Source: Thiomicrorhabdus cannonii
Lineage (GTDB): Bacteria; Pseudomonadota; Gammaproteobacteria; Thiomicrospirales; Thiomicrospiraceae
Reading direction: 5' to 3'
NCBI RefSeq assembly: GCF_013391695.1
Contig: NZ_JACBGH010000001.1
Span: forward strand, 310,001 to 374,000
Length of the DNA stretch: 64,000 nt
Shown here: piece after piece, positions 1 through 8,296 of the stretch
Layout: every line of letters starts with the position of its first letter
Position numbering within the stretch: the stretch's first letter is position 1
Made by a program: the position numbers and the translations under genes
The notes under the pieces: generated by a model
The model's input: the letters and a program-made list of their open reading frames with translations, nothing else
Database searches by the model: none
What the model was told of the DNA's origin: nothing

Positions 1-423
1 ACTCTTACCGGCAAACGCACCTTTAGAGCCGTAGCCCAACGACAAATTCCCCAGGCGCGAACCGATTTCACCAATCACCCCCGGCCCGGTCATGGTCAAA
101 GGAGTCGTGACGCCGTAATCCTGCGAATTGGATTTGTCGTATTTCGCCTCGTCTTTTTTCTTGGCATCAAACTTCTCGGTCAACGAGATGGTAATGATGT
201 CGCCCACACGGTGAGCGCGCGAATCGTCAAACAGGGTCATGGCGCCGGACTGATATAAAGAACCGTTATTAGGCTGCACCTGCTGCGGAATGTTCACCGG
301 ATAATTGGGCTCGAAACTCATCTCCTGCACGCGCTCCGGCGTTGAACTACAGCCGGTTAGCAACGCAACGCCCAAGACCACCAGGCCTGTTGAAATTTTG
401 ACAGGTAATTTAACCAATTTCAT
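1..423 (-). CDS. flgH: Flagellar L-ring lipoprotein FlgH (3' part outside window)
   Basis: FlgH forms the outer-membrane L ring of the flagellar basal body. The 141 visible codons begin with a lipoprotein signal peptide whose lipobox LLTGC puts the acylated Cys at residue 25. They continue with the conserved N-terminal FlgH region, including RVGDIITISLTEK and a Gly-rich stretch near GPGVIGEIGSRLG. An AGAGGA ribosome site precedes the ATG. The gene follows flgG by 46 nt on the same strand, as in standard flg operons, and has no stop codon before the window edge. A degenerate copy of the dispersed repeat lies inside the signal-peptide codons at 380-391. Confidence 0.95.
   Translation of the reverse strand, partial: MKLVKLPVKISTGLVVLGVALLTGCSSTPERVQEMSFEPNYPVNIPQQVQPNNGSLYQSGAMTLFDDSRAHRVGDIITISLTEKFDAKKKDEAKYDKSNSQDYGVTTPLTMTGPGVIGEIGSRLGNLSLGYGSKGAFAGKS
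380..391 (-). repeat. Dispersed AACAGGCCGGGT repeat, copy 1 (1 mismatch)
   Basis: Minus-strand copy inside flgH, ACCAGGCCTGTT on the plus strand, flanked by the usual A/T-rich side (GAAATTTTG). It is read in the frame that gives STGL in the signal peptide. Confidence 0.5.
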
Positions 424-469
424 CTCTCTATCCTCTTACGCTATTACGTTCTTAGGTTACTGCAACCGC

Positions 470-1264
470 TTAGGTATTGTTATTCAAATACTGCATCATG
501 CCGTCTGCGGCTGAGATGGCTTTCGAGTTCATTTCATAGGTGCGCTGCGCTTCGATCATGCCGATCAGCTCTTCTACCGTATTGACGTTAGAGGCTTCCA
601 ACGCGCCCTGCAAAACACTGCCGGCTTCGGCCGTTTGCGGATTATTGATATTCGGCGTGCCGCTGGCGGTGGTTTCCTTGTAGAAGTTCGAGCCAATCGA
701 CTCCAAACCGGCCGGATTGATAAATGTGGCCAGTTCAATCTGCCCCACCTGGTTCTGCTGCACGTTGCCCGGCTGCTTCACAAAAACCGCACCGTCCTGG
801 GTAATCGAGATTTCCGTGGCATCCTGCGGAATATTGATATTAGGCTCCAGCAGATAGCCCGAAGAGGTCACCACATCGCCGTTCTGGTTCACCTGAAACG
901 AACCGTCTCGGGTATACATGAGTTCACCATTGGCATCCAGCACCTGAAAGAAACCCTTGCCTTCAATGGCGATATCCAGCTGGTTATCGGTAACCATCAC
1001 GTTGCCCTGGGTGTGAATCTTCTGAACCCCCACCGCTTTGACCCCTGTACCCAACTGCAAGCCGGACGGCAACGTATTGGACTCGTCCTGCGTGGCCTGG
1101 GCACCCGGCTGGCGCACGTTTTGATACATCAGATCATGGAACTCTGCACGACCGCTTTTGAAACCATAGGTATTCGCGTTGGCCAGGTTATTGGAGATGG
1201 CGGCCAGACGGAACTGCTGGGCTTCCAAACCGGTTTTAGCAACATATAATGCTCTGTTCATCAT
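470..1264 (-). CDS. flgG: Flagellar distal rod protein FlgG
   Basis: FlgG is the distal rod subunit that links the proximal rod to the hook. The 264-residue length is standard for the family. The N-terminus has the rod/hook signature NNLANANTYGFK near residues 26-37, and the C-terminus has SNVNTVEELIGMIEAQRTYE, both hallmarks of axial proteins. AGGAG lies upstream of two consecutive ATGs; the second, at 1261, has the better spacing, so the true start may be one codon inside. It is 12 nt downstream of flgF and upstream of flgH in one transcription unit. Confidence 0.96.
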   Translation of the reverse strand: MMNRALYVAKTGLEAQQFRLAAISNNLANANTYGFKSGRAEFHDLMYQNVRQPGAQATQDESNTLPSGLQLGTGVKAVGVQKIHTQGNVMVTDNQLDIAIEGKGFFQVLDANGELMYTRDGSFQVNQNGDVVTSSGYLLEPNINIPQDATEISITQDGAVFVKQPGNVQQNQVGQIELATFINPAGLESIGSNFYKETTASGTPNINNPQTAEAGSVLQGALEASNVNTVEELIGMIEAQRTYEMNSKAISAADGMMQYLNNNT

Positions 1265-1276
1265 CGACTCCTAAAT

Positions 1277-2020
1277 TTATCTCAATGACAGCAATTGGTC
1301 GGACTTCTGTGCATGCGTTTTTGCAGTCGACATCATCTTCACCTGCATCTCATACTTACGCGACAGTTCAATCATATTCACCAACGCTTCGGCGGTATTG
1401 ACGTTACTCGATTCCAACGCACCGCTGACCACCTTCACGTTCGCCTGCTGCGGCGGCGCTTCCCCCTGAGGCAGACGGATAAAACCATCCAACCCCTTTT
1501 GCAACTGTTTGATATCCGGTTCCACCAAACGCAACTGGTCCAACACCACCAACTGATTGCTCGGCGAACCTTCCGGCACAATCGAAATCGTACCGTCGTC
1601 ACCGATGGTGATATTGCGTGAAGGCGGAATATTGATCGGCGCACCGCCCACATTCAGAATCGGATGACCATTCACATCCACCAGATCGCCGTCAGCCGTC
1701 AGCTGCATACTTGCGGTACGCGTGAAAGCTTCATCGCCCTCCGGTGTCTGGATCGCCAAAAATCCGTTTGGCTGCACCATCACATCCAATTCACGCCCTG
1801 TCACTTTCACCGCGCCGGGGGTAAAGTCGGTTGCCGGACGTTCGTCCAAGGCATAGGTGCGTGTATGCCAACCCGGACCTTGCATATGCTGGGCGCGAAA
1901 TTCATTGAAATCCTGCTTAAATCCATCCGTTGTCGCGTTTGCCAGATTATTGGCGTTATTGGCCTGCGCCAACATCACCTCTTTGGCACCGCTCATTGAT
2001 ATATAGAGCATACGATCCAT
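1277..2020 (-). CDS. flgF: Flagellar proximal rod protein FlgF
   Basis: FlgF is a proximal rod subunit of the basal body. The 247-residue protein starts MDRMLYISMSGAKEVM and carries the axial-protein signature NNLANATTDGFKQDF, with a C-terminal SSNVNTAEALVNMIELSRKYE helix that packs into the rod. A GGGAG ribosome site precedes the ATG. It is the first gene after a sigma54-type promoter at 2208-2224 and a terminator behind flgE, so flgF-flgG-flgH form a unit separate from flgBCDE. Distinguished from FlgG by its length and diverged N-terminus. Confidence 0.95.
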   Translation of the reverse strand: MDRMLYISMSGAKEVMLAQANNANNLANATTDGFKQDFNEFRAQHMQGPGWHTRTYALDERPATDFTPGAVKVTGRELDVMVQPNGFLAIQTPEGDEAFTRTASMQLTADGDLVDVNGHPILNVGGAPINIPPSRNITIGDDGTISIVPEGSPSNQLVVLDQLRLVEPDIKQLQKGLDGFIRLPQGEAPPQQANVKVVSGALESSNVNTAEALVNMIELSRKYEMQVKMMSTAKTHAQKSDQLLSLR

Positions 2021-2207
2021 TTTCGACTCTCCCAGCTTGGCGGGTTAACAAAAAAACTAAAAATGGGTTAAGGCTTTTTGCCTGGTTTATATGCAAGCGA
2101 CACTTAACCCGTGATTTGAAACCTGCTTATCTCGCAGTGCTGTTTCATTTCCCTTGTGTGTTTAGCGTGTTACTTTTTTGACACGTTTTTATTTTCGAAA
2201 AGTATTT

Positions 2208-2224
2208 AGCATTTGGCGTGCCAA
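2208..2224 (-). promoter_or_regulatory. Sigma54-type promoter for flgFGH
   Basis: Minus strand reads TTGGCACGCCAAATGCT. It has the invariant GG and GC dinucleotides separated by 10 nt and matches 15 of the 17 positions of the RpoN consensus YTGGCACGrNNNTTGCW. The predicted start site is about 175 nt upstream of flgF, leaving a long leader. The 2021-2356 intergenic stretch holds only this promoter and the flgE terminator; I see no gene in it. Confidence 0.75.
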
Positions 2225-2296
2225 CTTTTTCAAAACAAAACATTAAAGAATTCAGAAAATGGCCGATATAACCATAAGGAGAGGTTTGCCGGGCGG

Positions 2297-2323
2297 CAAA
2301 AAAGCCGGCAATAAATGCCGGCA
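2297..2323 (-). terminator. Rho-independent terminator after flgE
   Basis: On the minus strand a GCCGGC stem (304-309 with 317-322 of the 2 kb block, i.e. 2304-2322) is followed by six T residues. It lies 34 nt after the flgE stop, separating flgBCDE from flgFGH. Confidence 0.8.
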
Positions 2324-2356
2324 AGACCAGAAAAAAGTTTATTTTACAAAGTGTTA

Positions 2357-3994
2357 TTACAGGTTCAGGATGGTTTGCGTCAAGGTTTGAGACGTTGAAA
2401 TCACCTGCGCAGAAGCCTGGTAGGTACGTTGCGTCTGAATCATGTTCACCAGCTCCGCCGCCACATCCACGTTGGAATACTCCAAAGAACCGGCATTGAT
2501 TGAACCCATACCGTTACTTTGTGGTCTGCCCAACTGAACCGGACCAGAACTGAAAGACTCCGCATACGTCTGACCACCCAGCTTCTCCATCGCATTCTTA
2601 TCGGAGAAGTTGGCAATCGCCAATTGCGCAACCGGCACTGAACGGCCGTTTGAATAACGTGCTTCAATAACCCCGTCCAAACCGGTGGTCAAGCCAACCA
2701 AATCACCGATGGCATAACCGTTCTGCGTGGTACCGCGCTGGTTATAAGAACCGGCAAACTGGGTCATGCTAGTCAAATCCAAATCGATCTGGAACTGAGC
2801 CGGGGTTGTTCCGGGAACCGCGCCGCCCAGCGGATCGGTCGCACCCGTCATCGGATTATCCACGATAAAGTTCAATGTTGGGTTACCCGAAACCCGCGTC
2901 CAGCCAGTTTCACTCGGTGCGGTGACAACCGTTCCCGTCAGCGGATCAACATAGGAGTCAGGCGTTCCCGCTACCGCGGCCAAATCCCCGCCACCGGCCT
3001 GATAATCCACCGGCTGGTAGGCCCCGAGATAATTACCGTTGGTGTCAAAACGGATTTCATAAAGCTGTCCGGCCGCTTTGTTACCGCCACCGTCCAGCAA
3101 TGCTCCTCCGGTTGTCGGGTCAGCCACATGGCCGGTATAGACGGTATTGCCCTGTGCATCGGCACCGGTAATATTGTACTGAACCAACCATGACGTATAT
3201 TTAACCGCCGGATTGCCCGAAGTCGCGACCGGCACCCCGTCGGAGTCGATGCTAGAAGCCGTATCCGGTACGACATCACGCTTGAAGAAGTTGACGTTCA
3301 GCGTGTGCTCACCGCCCAAACTGTCATGAATCGTCATCGGATAGAAATAATCGTTGGAGCCTTGATACTCGCCATTTGATTCAGGGGCGATCAAACTCTG
3401 CAGATTGAGGGTTGAGCCCACGGAATCGTCGTCGGCGGCCAAACCGGTATTCGTACCGGCCGGATCGACATTATGCGTCTCTTCACCATCCAGATTGATG
3501 TCATAAACCATTTCCGAGGTAGCCTTGGGCTGTTTGTTTAATTCATCCAGATCGATTGAGCTCAAACCGGTACTGAATACCGGGTTGGTATCGGTAGACT
3601 GGTTTTGATCCAGCAAATAACCTTGTACGCGGTTACCTTCCTGCGTGGTCAGATAACCTTCTTTATCCAGCTTGAACGAACCGTTGCGGGTATAAACATT
3701 GTCATATTTACCGGTACGGTCTTCCAACACAAAGAACCCTTCGCCGTCGATCGCCATATCCAGTTCACGCCCGGTGCCGTTAATGGTTCCCTGACTGAAA
3801 TCCTGCGTAATCGCGGCAACACGCGCACCGTTACCGGCAGAGTTCTGCGCGCCGGAAAACATATCGGCAAACTCGGCACGCGAGCCTTTAAAGCCGACTG
3901 ACTGCGCGTTGGCCAGGTTATTGGAAATAACGCCCAAGCCGGTCGAGGCTGCGTTAATACCACTCAAAGCGTTTAAGTCAAATGATGCACCCAT
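2357..3994 (-). CDS. flgE: Flagellar hook protein FlgE
   Basis: FlgE is the polymerising subunit of the flagellar hook. The N-terminus has SGINAASTGLGVISNNLANA and QSVGFKGSRAEFADMF, and the C-terminus has NMIQTQRTYQASAQVISTSQ, both diagnostic axial helices. At 545 residues it is longer than the roughly 400 residues of enteric FlgE; the extra length lies in the middle, in Gly/Asp/Thr-rich surface-domain sequence. AGGAG lies 8 nt before the ATG. It follows flgD by about 100 nt and is followed by a terminator, making it the last gene of flgBCDE. Confidence 0.96.
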   Translation of the reverse strand: MGASFDLNALSGINAASTGLGVISNNLANAQSVGFKGSRAEFADMFSGAQNSAGNGARVAAITQDFSQGTINGTGRELDMAIDGEGFFVLEDRTGKYDNVYTRNGSFKLDKEGYLTTQEGNRVQGYLLDQNQSTDTNPVFSTGLSSIDLDELNKQPKATSEMVYDINLDGEETHNVDPAGTNTGLAADDDSVGSTLNLQSLIAPESNGEYQGSNDYFYPMTIHDSLGGEHTLNVNFFKRDVVPDTASSIDSDGVPVATSGNPAVKYTSWLVQYNITGADAQGNTVYTGHVADPTTGGALLDGGGNKAAGQLYEIRFDTNGNYLGAYQPVDYQAGGGDLAAVAGTPDSYVDPLTGTVVTAPSETGWTRVSGNPTLNFIVDNPMTGATDPLGGAVPGTTPAQFQIDLDLTSMTQFAGSYNQRGTTQNGYAIGDLVGLTTGLDGVIEARYSNGRSVPVAQLAIANFSDKNAMEKLGGQTYAESFSSGPVQLGRPQSNGMGSINAGSLEYSNVDVAAELVNMIQTQRTYQASAQVISTSQTLTQTILNL

Positions 3995-4098
3995 GATATT
4001 TCTCCTTATCTGATTCTCAATCAGAAACTGTCATGTGATTAAAACTAATTCGGTTGTTTTTAATACGTTACTGTTAATAAATTCTGTTCATAAATCGT

Positions 4099-4788
4099 TT
4101 AGCCGCTGATCTCTCTGACCGCGCTCATCGCCACCCTTTCTCCGGTGGCCAAGGTCAGGGTGATGGAGCCGTCGGTATTCACGCCGATGGTATTCACACG
4201 CGATCCCACCACGGTGTCAATCGATTGCAGCTCGCCGTTCTCGTCGGTGCCGTAAGCGGTCAGGTTATAAAGACCATTCGGCTTTTCAAGACCGAACTTG
4301 TCTAACCCGTCCCAATCGATCGTTTTGTCACCCTTCTGTAAAGTGCCTACATCGATCTCCTTAACCACTCCACTGGCATCCGACACGACAACCGTCACGT
4401 CAGTCAGCGGCTGCTCGGTGCTCAAACGGAACTGTGACGCCACGCCCTGGTTGTGCGAAAACTGCTCGCCCTCTACCTGCACGTTTTTCCCGATCAATGA
4501 GGCGCCCTGCAACGTCTGCATGTTCTGAAAGCCCAACGTCATCGCCGCCACCGACTCGGTCATGCGTGTGGTCGCTTCCAACTGGCTCATCTGCGTCAAA
4601 TCGGAGACAAAGCTGGTTGGATCCATCGGTTTGGTCGGGTCTTGGTTTTGCATCTGCGTGGTCAACAGCATCAAAAACTCCGCCTGCCCCATGGCTTTGT
4701 TCGGCGCGAACGCCGAGGCATTACCGCCCTGTTGCATTGCTTCCATATAGCTGTTATTGCCACTGGTAACGCTTAGACTATCTGCCAT
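4099..4788 (-). CDS. flgD: Flagellar hook-capping protein FlgD
   Basis: FlgD caps the growing hook and guides FlgE assembly, then is discarded. The 229-residue protein has the family N-terminal block AEFLMLLTTQMQNQDPTKPMDP near residues 35-56 (last residues of a longer conserved run) and a C-terminal FlgD Ig/tudor-like region with GLYNLTAYGTDENG. A full AGGAGGTGA ribosome site precedes the ATG. The gene starts 10 nt after flgC. Confidence 0.95.
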   Translation of the reverse strand: MADSLSVTSGNNSYMEAMQQGGNASAFAPNKAMGQAEFLMLLTTQMQNQDPTKPMDPTSFVSDLTQMSQLEATTRMTESVAAMTLGFQNMQTLQGASLIGKNVQVEGEQFSHNQGVASQFRLSTEQPLTDVTVVVSDASGVVKEIDVGTLQKGDKTIDWDGLDKFGLEKPNGLYNLTAYGTDENGELQSIDTVVGSRVNTIGVNTDGSITLTLATGERVAMSAVREISG

Positions 4789-4798
4789 GATTCACCTC

Positions 4799-5209
4799 CT
4801 ATTTGCCCAGCTGAATCGTGCGTAACAAAAGTTGTTTGGAGGTGTTCATCACCTCGATATTGGTTTCGTAAGAGCGCGAAGCAGACAGCATGTTTGCCAT
4901 CTCCTCCACCGGATTCACGTTCGGTCTGAAAATATAGCCTTCCGCATTCGCCATCGGATGGTTCGGGTTGTATTCCATCTTGGCCGGCGCTTCGCTTTCA
5001 ACAATCTCTTTAATGCGCACCCCGCCCTTTGGCTCCATGGTGGTCTGATCCAGAATCGTCTGGAAAACCGGCTGCTTGGAACGGTAGGTCTCATCCTTGT
5101 TGGAACTGACGCTGTCGGCGTTAGCCAAGTTGGATGCAACCGTATTCAGGCGCACGGTTTGCGCATGCATTGCAGACGCGGAAATATCTAAAATATTAAA
5201 CATCGACAT
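4799..5209 (-). CDS. flgC: Flagellar proximal rod protein FlgC
   Basis: FlgC is a 136-residue proximal rod subunit. It shows the axial signature MFNILDISASAMHAQTVRLN followed by TVASNLANADS, and the C-terminal NPVEEMANMLSASRSYETN motif shared with other rod proteins. Length and order (flgB-flgC-flgD) match the family. It lies 25 nt behind flgB. Confidence 0.96.
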   Translation of the reverse strand: MSMFNILDISASAMHAQTVRLNTVASNLANADSVSSNKDETYRSKQPVFQTILDQTTMEPKGGVRIKEIVESEAPAKMEYNPNHPMANAEGYIFRPNVNPVEEMANMLSASRSYETNIEVMNTSKQLLLRTIQLGK

Positions 5210-5234
5210 AGCTCTTTCCCTCCGACATCACGCC

Positions 5235-5630
5235 TTATTCACCGCGCAAGGCGCCGCGAATCCCGCTGATTTTGCTATCAATAAACTCCAGGGTGGCCTG
5301 GTGCTGCATGGCGTTTTCCATAAACTTGGCCTTCTCAACATGCGCTTCCACCGTGTTGCCGTCCAAGGAAGGCTGGGTCGGCATGCGGTATTTCAGAAAA
5401 CTCTCGGTGGTCGCCTCGGCGAAACCGCTGATATGACGCGCATTGGTCGTGACCATATCCGGTTTGCGGGTGGACAACTCCTCTTGCGCATTCGTCATGG
5501 CCGCTCTGAAATCGATATCACGCGCTTTGAAATTAGGCGTGTCTGCATTCGCCAAATTATTGGCCAGGACTTCACCACGCTGGGTGCGAATCTGTAAGGC
5601 TCTTTCATGTATACCGAAAATAGATTCCAT
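5235..5630 (-). CDS. flgB: Flagellar proximal rod protein FlgB
   Basis: FlgB is the membrane-proximal rod subunit, first gene of the flgBCDE unit. The 131-residue product has RTQRGEVLANNLANADTPNF, characteristic of FlgB, and ends in a helix with MENAMQHQATLEFIDSKI. A GGGAG-like ribosome site (GAGAGAAATA) precedes the ATG. A sigma54-type promoter lies about 75 nt upstream. Confidence 0.95.
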   Translation of the reverse strand: MESIFGIHERALQIRTQRGEVLANNLANADTPNFKARDIDFRAAMTNAQEELSTRKPDMVTTNARHISGFAEATTESFLKYRMPTQPSLDGNTVEAHVEKAKFMENAMQHQATLEFIDSKISGIRGALRGE

Positions 5631-5703
5631 TATTTCTCTCCCGCCTTCATCGTCTTGATCTTATTGATCGTCAATGAACCGCCGTTTTAGTTGGAAACTA
5701 TTT

Positions 5704-5720
5704 AGCAACGCCAATGCCAA
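5704..5720 (-). promoter_or_regulatory. Sigma54-type promoter for flgBCDE
   Basis: Minus strand reads TTGGCATTGGCGTTGCT: GG and GC with 10 nt between them, plus TTGCT at the -12 side. It matches the RpoN consensus at all but two positions. It lies about 75 nt upstream of flgB. The 5631-5970 intergenic region also holds two inverted copies of the dispersed repeat and the flgT terminator, and no gene. Confidence 0.75.
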
Positions 5721-5782
5721 GTTTTAACTTTTTTGAATTTTTTTAATAAAAATAGCTAAAGTTTTACGAAAACGGCCGATGG

Positions 5783-5794
5783 ACCCGGCCTGTT
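5783..5794 (-). repeat. Dispersed AACAGGCCGGGT repeat, copy 2 (exact)
   Basis: Exact minus-strand 12-mer in the flgT-flgB intergenic region. It faces copy 3, 59 nt away, as an inverted pair. Confidence 0.85.
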
Positions 5795-5853
5795 GAGAAA
5801 AATGGGAGGCGAAATCAACAAGACAAAAGGCAAAAACGGCCTTTTTAAAAGTG

Positions 5854-5865
5854 AACAGGCCGGGT
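5854..5865 (+). repeat. Dispersed AACAGGCCGGGT repeat, copy 3 (exact)
   Basis: Exact plus-strand 12-mer, preceded by AAAAGTG. With copy 2 it can form a 12-bp stem around a 59-nt loop. Confidence 0.85.
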
Positions 5866-5916
5866 AATCATGCTTGAAGGTAAATTTTTTGACAGACTGG
5901 AAGCGCTGCCAGAGAT

Positions 5917-5948
5917 AAAAAAACCGGCGGAATTTGCCGGTTTTCTTT
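5917..5948 (-). terminator. Rho-independent terminator after flgT
   Basis: Minus strand: 9-bp stem AAAACCGGC / GCCGGTTTT (5936-5944 with 5920-5928) followed by a T run, 23 nt after the flgT stop. Confidence 0.8.
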
Positions 5949-5970
5949 TAAAAACATAATATTGCAAAAA

Positions 5971-7221
5971 TCACCAGGTTTTGACAATGTCACCAACCTG
6001 GATTGTCGATTTTTTGGCAACCGCCTCTGCAACCGCAAAACGCGGCAATATCCGTTTGATCTTAATGAAAGCCCCCGGGGTTTCGTCCATGCCCAAATTC
6101 ATCCCCTGAAACTGAACAGGCCGGCCCTGCAAACTGTAGACGGCAAGCTGATCCCCCACTTTGGCACCCGAGTCCGCATTCAAATAAATCACATACTCAT
6201 CATTGCGTACATCAATGATTTGCGTCTGCAGAGGTTCGCACTGCAATCCCGAAGCCACATCTTTTACCTGCTGATTCAACAAGGACACAAACCCCTTGCC
6301 GGTATCCGTGGCAAAAAAGGCATTGCTGCCAAAAGGGCGGTCCCGACCGACGCGCACATCCCCATACACCTCCACCTCGCCGCGCTGTTGCGCAAACAGG
6401 GTGTGATTCATTAAATCCACCAGATACCAATCGGCCTGCAAGTAACGGGTATCAGGCTTCACCTCCAGATTATAGAAACGCTTGACCGGATTCAGAATAG
6501 GATGGTTTTCGGCATGAGACGACAGCGAACGCAACACCGTCAACAACGCAAACTGCGCGCCGGTTTGGTCGCGGACAGGATCGAGCACTTGCGGCGAAAG
6601 GTTCGGCGCAATCACGCCGTTCTCATCAACCGTCATCACCGCATCCAATTGCGTTAGATTGCGATAGCCGCTTTCCGTTAAACGACGCTTCAGCTCGGTT
6701 TGAAACCCCGGCAGCAAATTGGCAATATCACGCGCCTCATAGCTCTTGGCCACCACAACGGGCGCCACCGCCAAACGCGGTTGATAACGGTTACCCGAAA
6801 AGTTCTCGCACACCGAAGGATTTTCGGTCAGACAGACCTTCAAGGTCACCTGATAATGCAGCGGGCGTTTTTTCTCTTCACCATATTGGTCAAAAGACTC
6901 CTCATAGCCCTCTTCGACCACCTGGTATCCCTGCACCTTGCTATGCGAAGTGAAACGGGTCGCATCCCGCGTTAATTGATAGGCTTCCAGAGTCTGCTCG
7001 GTATCGATGCTGACGTTACTGTTGAGACTGGCAAACGTCAATGCATTACGAATCGCCATCTGACGGGCAAACGCCTCATCGACACCCTCCGTCGAAGCAC
7101 TGCCCGTCACCGTGACGCAATGCGGCATCGCCTCGTCGGCGGCCTCCTGCTGGACCGGGGCCGCAACGGATGCCCCCAACCAGAAAAGCAACCCCAAACC
7201 TAACAACCAACGACAACGCAT
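5971..7221 (-). CDS. flgT: Flagellar H-ring assembly protein FlgT
   Basis: FlgT is a periplasmic protein that, in Vibrio, builds the H ring around the LP ring and helps anchor PomAB stators. The 416-residue product has a signal peptide (cleavage after about residue 20, ASVAAP) and an N-terminal domain with EAFARQMAIRNALTFASLNS. The middle domain is followed by a C-terminal region, DSGAKVGDQLAVYSLQGRP and VGDIVKTW, that looks like the FlgT C-terminal beta domain. It starts 3 nt after cheV and ends before a terminator. It is longer than Vibrio FlgT (about 380 residues). A two-mismatch copy of the dispersed repeat (6115-6126) is antisense within it. The assignment rests on domain pattern plus context. 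Confidence 0.8.
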   Translation of the reverse strand: MRCRWLLGLGLLFWLGASVAAPVQQEAADEAMPHCVTVTGSASTEGVDEAFARQMAIRNALTFASLNSNVSIDTEQTLEAYQLTRDATRFTSHSKVQGYQVVEEGYEESFDQYGEEKKRPLHYQVTLKVCLTENPSVCENFSGNRYQPRLAVAPVVVAKSYEARDIANLLPGFQTELKRRLTESGYRNLTQLDAVMTVDENGVIAPNLSPQVLDPVRDQTGAQFALLTVLRSLSSHAENHPILNPVKRFYNLEVKPDTRYLQADWYLVDLMNHTLFAQQRGEVEVYGDVRVGRDRPFGSNAFFATDTGKGFVSLLNQQVKDVASGLQCEPLQTQIIDVRNDEYVIYLNADSGAKVGDQLAVYSLQGRPVQFQGMNLGMDETPGAFIKIKRILPRFAVAEAVAKKSTIQVGDIVKTW

Positions 7222-7224
7222 CGC

Positions 7225-8199
7225 CTACTCCCCGCCATTCGAATGTTGTCGTTTGAACTCGTCCACCCTGTTGACAATAATGCGCCCCAGCTCTTCGCCG
7301 TGCCACTTCGATAGAAATACGTTGGCCCCCACCTTTTCCGTCAAGGTTTCATTGAAACCGCCGCTTAAGGAAGAGTTCAGCACCACAAACAGATCCTTGA
7401 GGCGCTCATCTTTACGAATGCTGGTGGTCAAGGTATAACCATCCATCTCCGGCATTTCAATATCGGAAATAACCATCAAAACACGATCGCCGACCGGTTC
7501 GGAAATACCGGTTTCGGCATCATCCGCCCATTTTTTCAGCAGATCCAACGCAAGACGGCCGTTATTCACAATCTTATTGCGAATCCCCAATTTATCGAGC
7601 ATACCCTTCAACTGCGCTCTGGCAACGGCGGAGTCATCCGCCCCCAATACAAAGAAGTCGTGCCCGCCGGTTTCAAACTTATGGCTCGCCACAAACTCAT
7701 CGGACATGCCCTCAGGGACCCCCGACACCTCTGCCAGCACCTTCTCCACATCCACAATTTCCACAATCTGATCGCGCGCCCGGGTGATGCCGGTTAGATA
7801 ATTGACGCTTTGCAGGCTGTCCGGAGGCGGCAGAATATCTTCCCAGCGCAAATGCACAATGCGGTCAACATTCTGTACCAAAAAGCCCTGCACGGAACTA
7901 TTAAACTCCGTCACAATGGTCAAGGTTTCCGAATACTTATCAGAGGGGACCGGCTCCAAGTCCAGGGCTTTGGCCAAATCAATCATCGGCATGGTCAAGC
8001 CGCGAATATCCGACACCCCCACCACCCGTCTGTCGGCCTTGGGAACCGGCGAAATTGCAGGCGTACGGATTACCTCGCGTACCTTGAACACATTGATGCC
8101 AAAAAGCTGTTCCCCTTTAATGGTAAACAGCAACAACTCCATGCGGTTCATCCCGGCCAATGAAGTTCTCTGATCAACCCCTTTAAGAAAGCTAGACAT
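7225..8199 (-). CDS. cheV: Chemotaxis coupling protein CheV (CheW-REC)
   Basis: CheV couples receptors to CheA through an N-terminal CheW-like domain and is modulated by a C-terminal phosphorylatable receiver domain. The 324 residues show FTIKGEQLFGINVFKVREVI and VGVSDIRGLTMPMIDLAKAL (CheW fold). The receiver has the phospho-acceptor motif MVISDIEMPEMDGYTLT and the conserved Lys late in the domain (ANVFLSKW). In Vibrio and Pseudomonas cheV also lies beside flgA/flgB. It is divergent from flgA. Confidence 0.96.
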   Translation of the reverse strand: MSSFLKGVDQRTSLAGMNRMELLLFTIKGEQLFGINVFKVREVIRTPAISPVPKADRRVVGVSDIRGLTMPMIDLAKALDLEPVPSDKYSETLTIVTEFNSSVQGFLVQNVDRIVHLRWEDILPPPDSLQSVNYLTGITRARDQIVEIVDVEKVLAEVSGVPEGMSDEFVASHKFETGGHDFFVLGADDSAVARAQLKGMLDKLGIRNKIVNNGRLALDLLKKWADDAETGISEPVGDRVLMVISDIEMPEMDGYTLTTSIRKDERLKDLFVVLNSSLSGGFNETLTEKVGANVFLSKWHGEELGRIIVNRVDEFKRQHSNGGE

Positions 8200-8296
8200 T
8201 GTTACGCCACCTTATCGATCAAATTTACTATTTCAGCTCGCTACTATATCGCAAGCTGATCTTAAAAGTCTTTTAAACACATGTTAGACTGCACGT

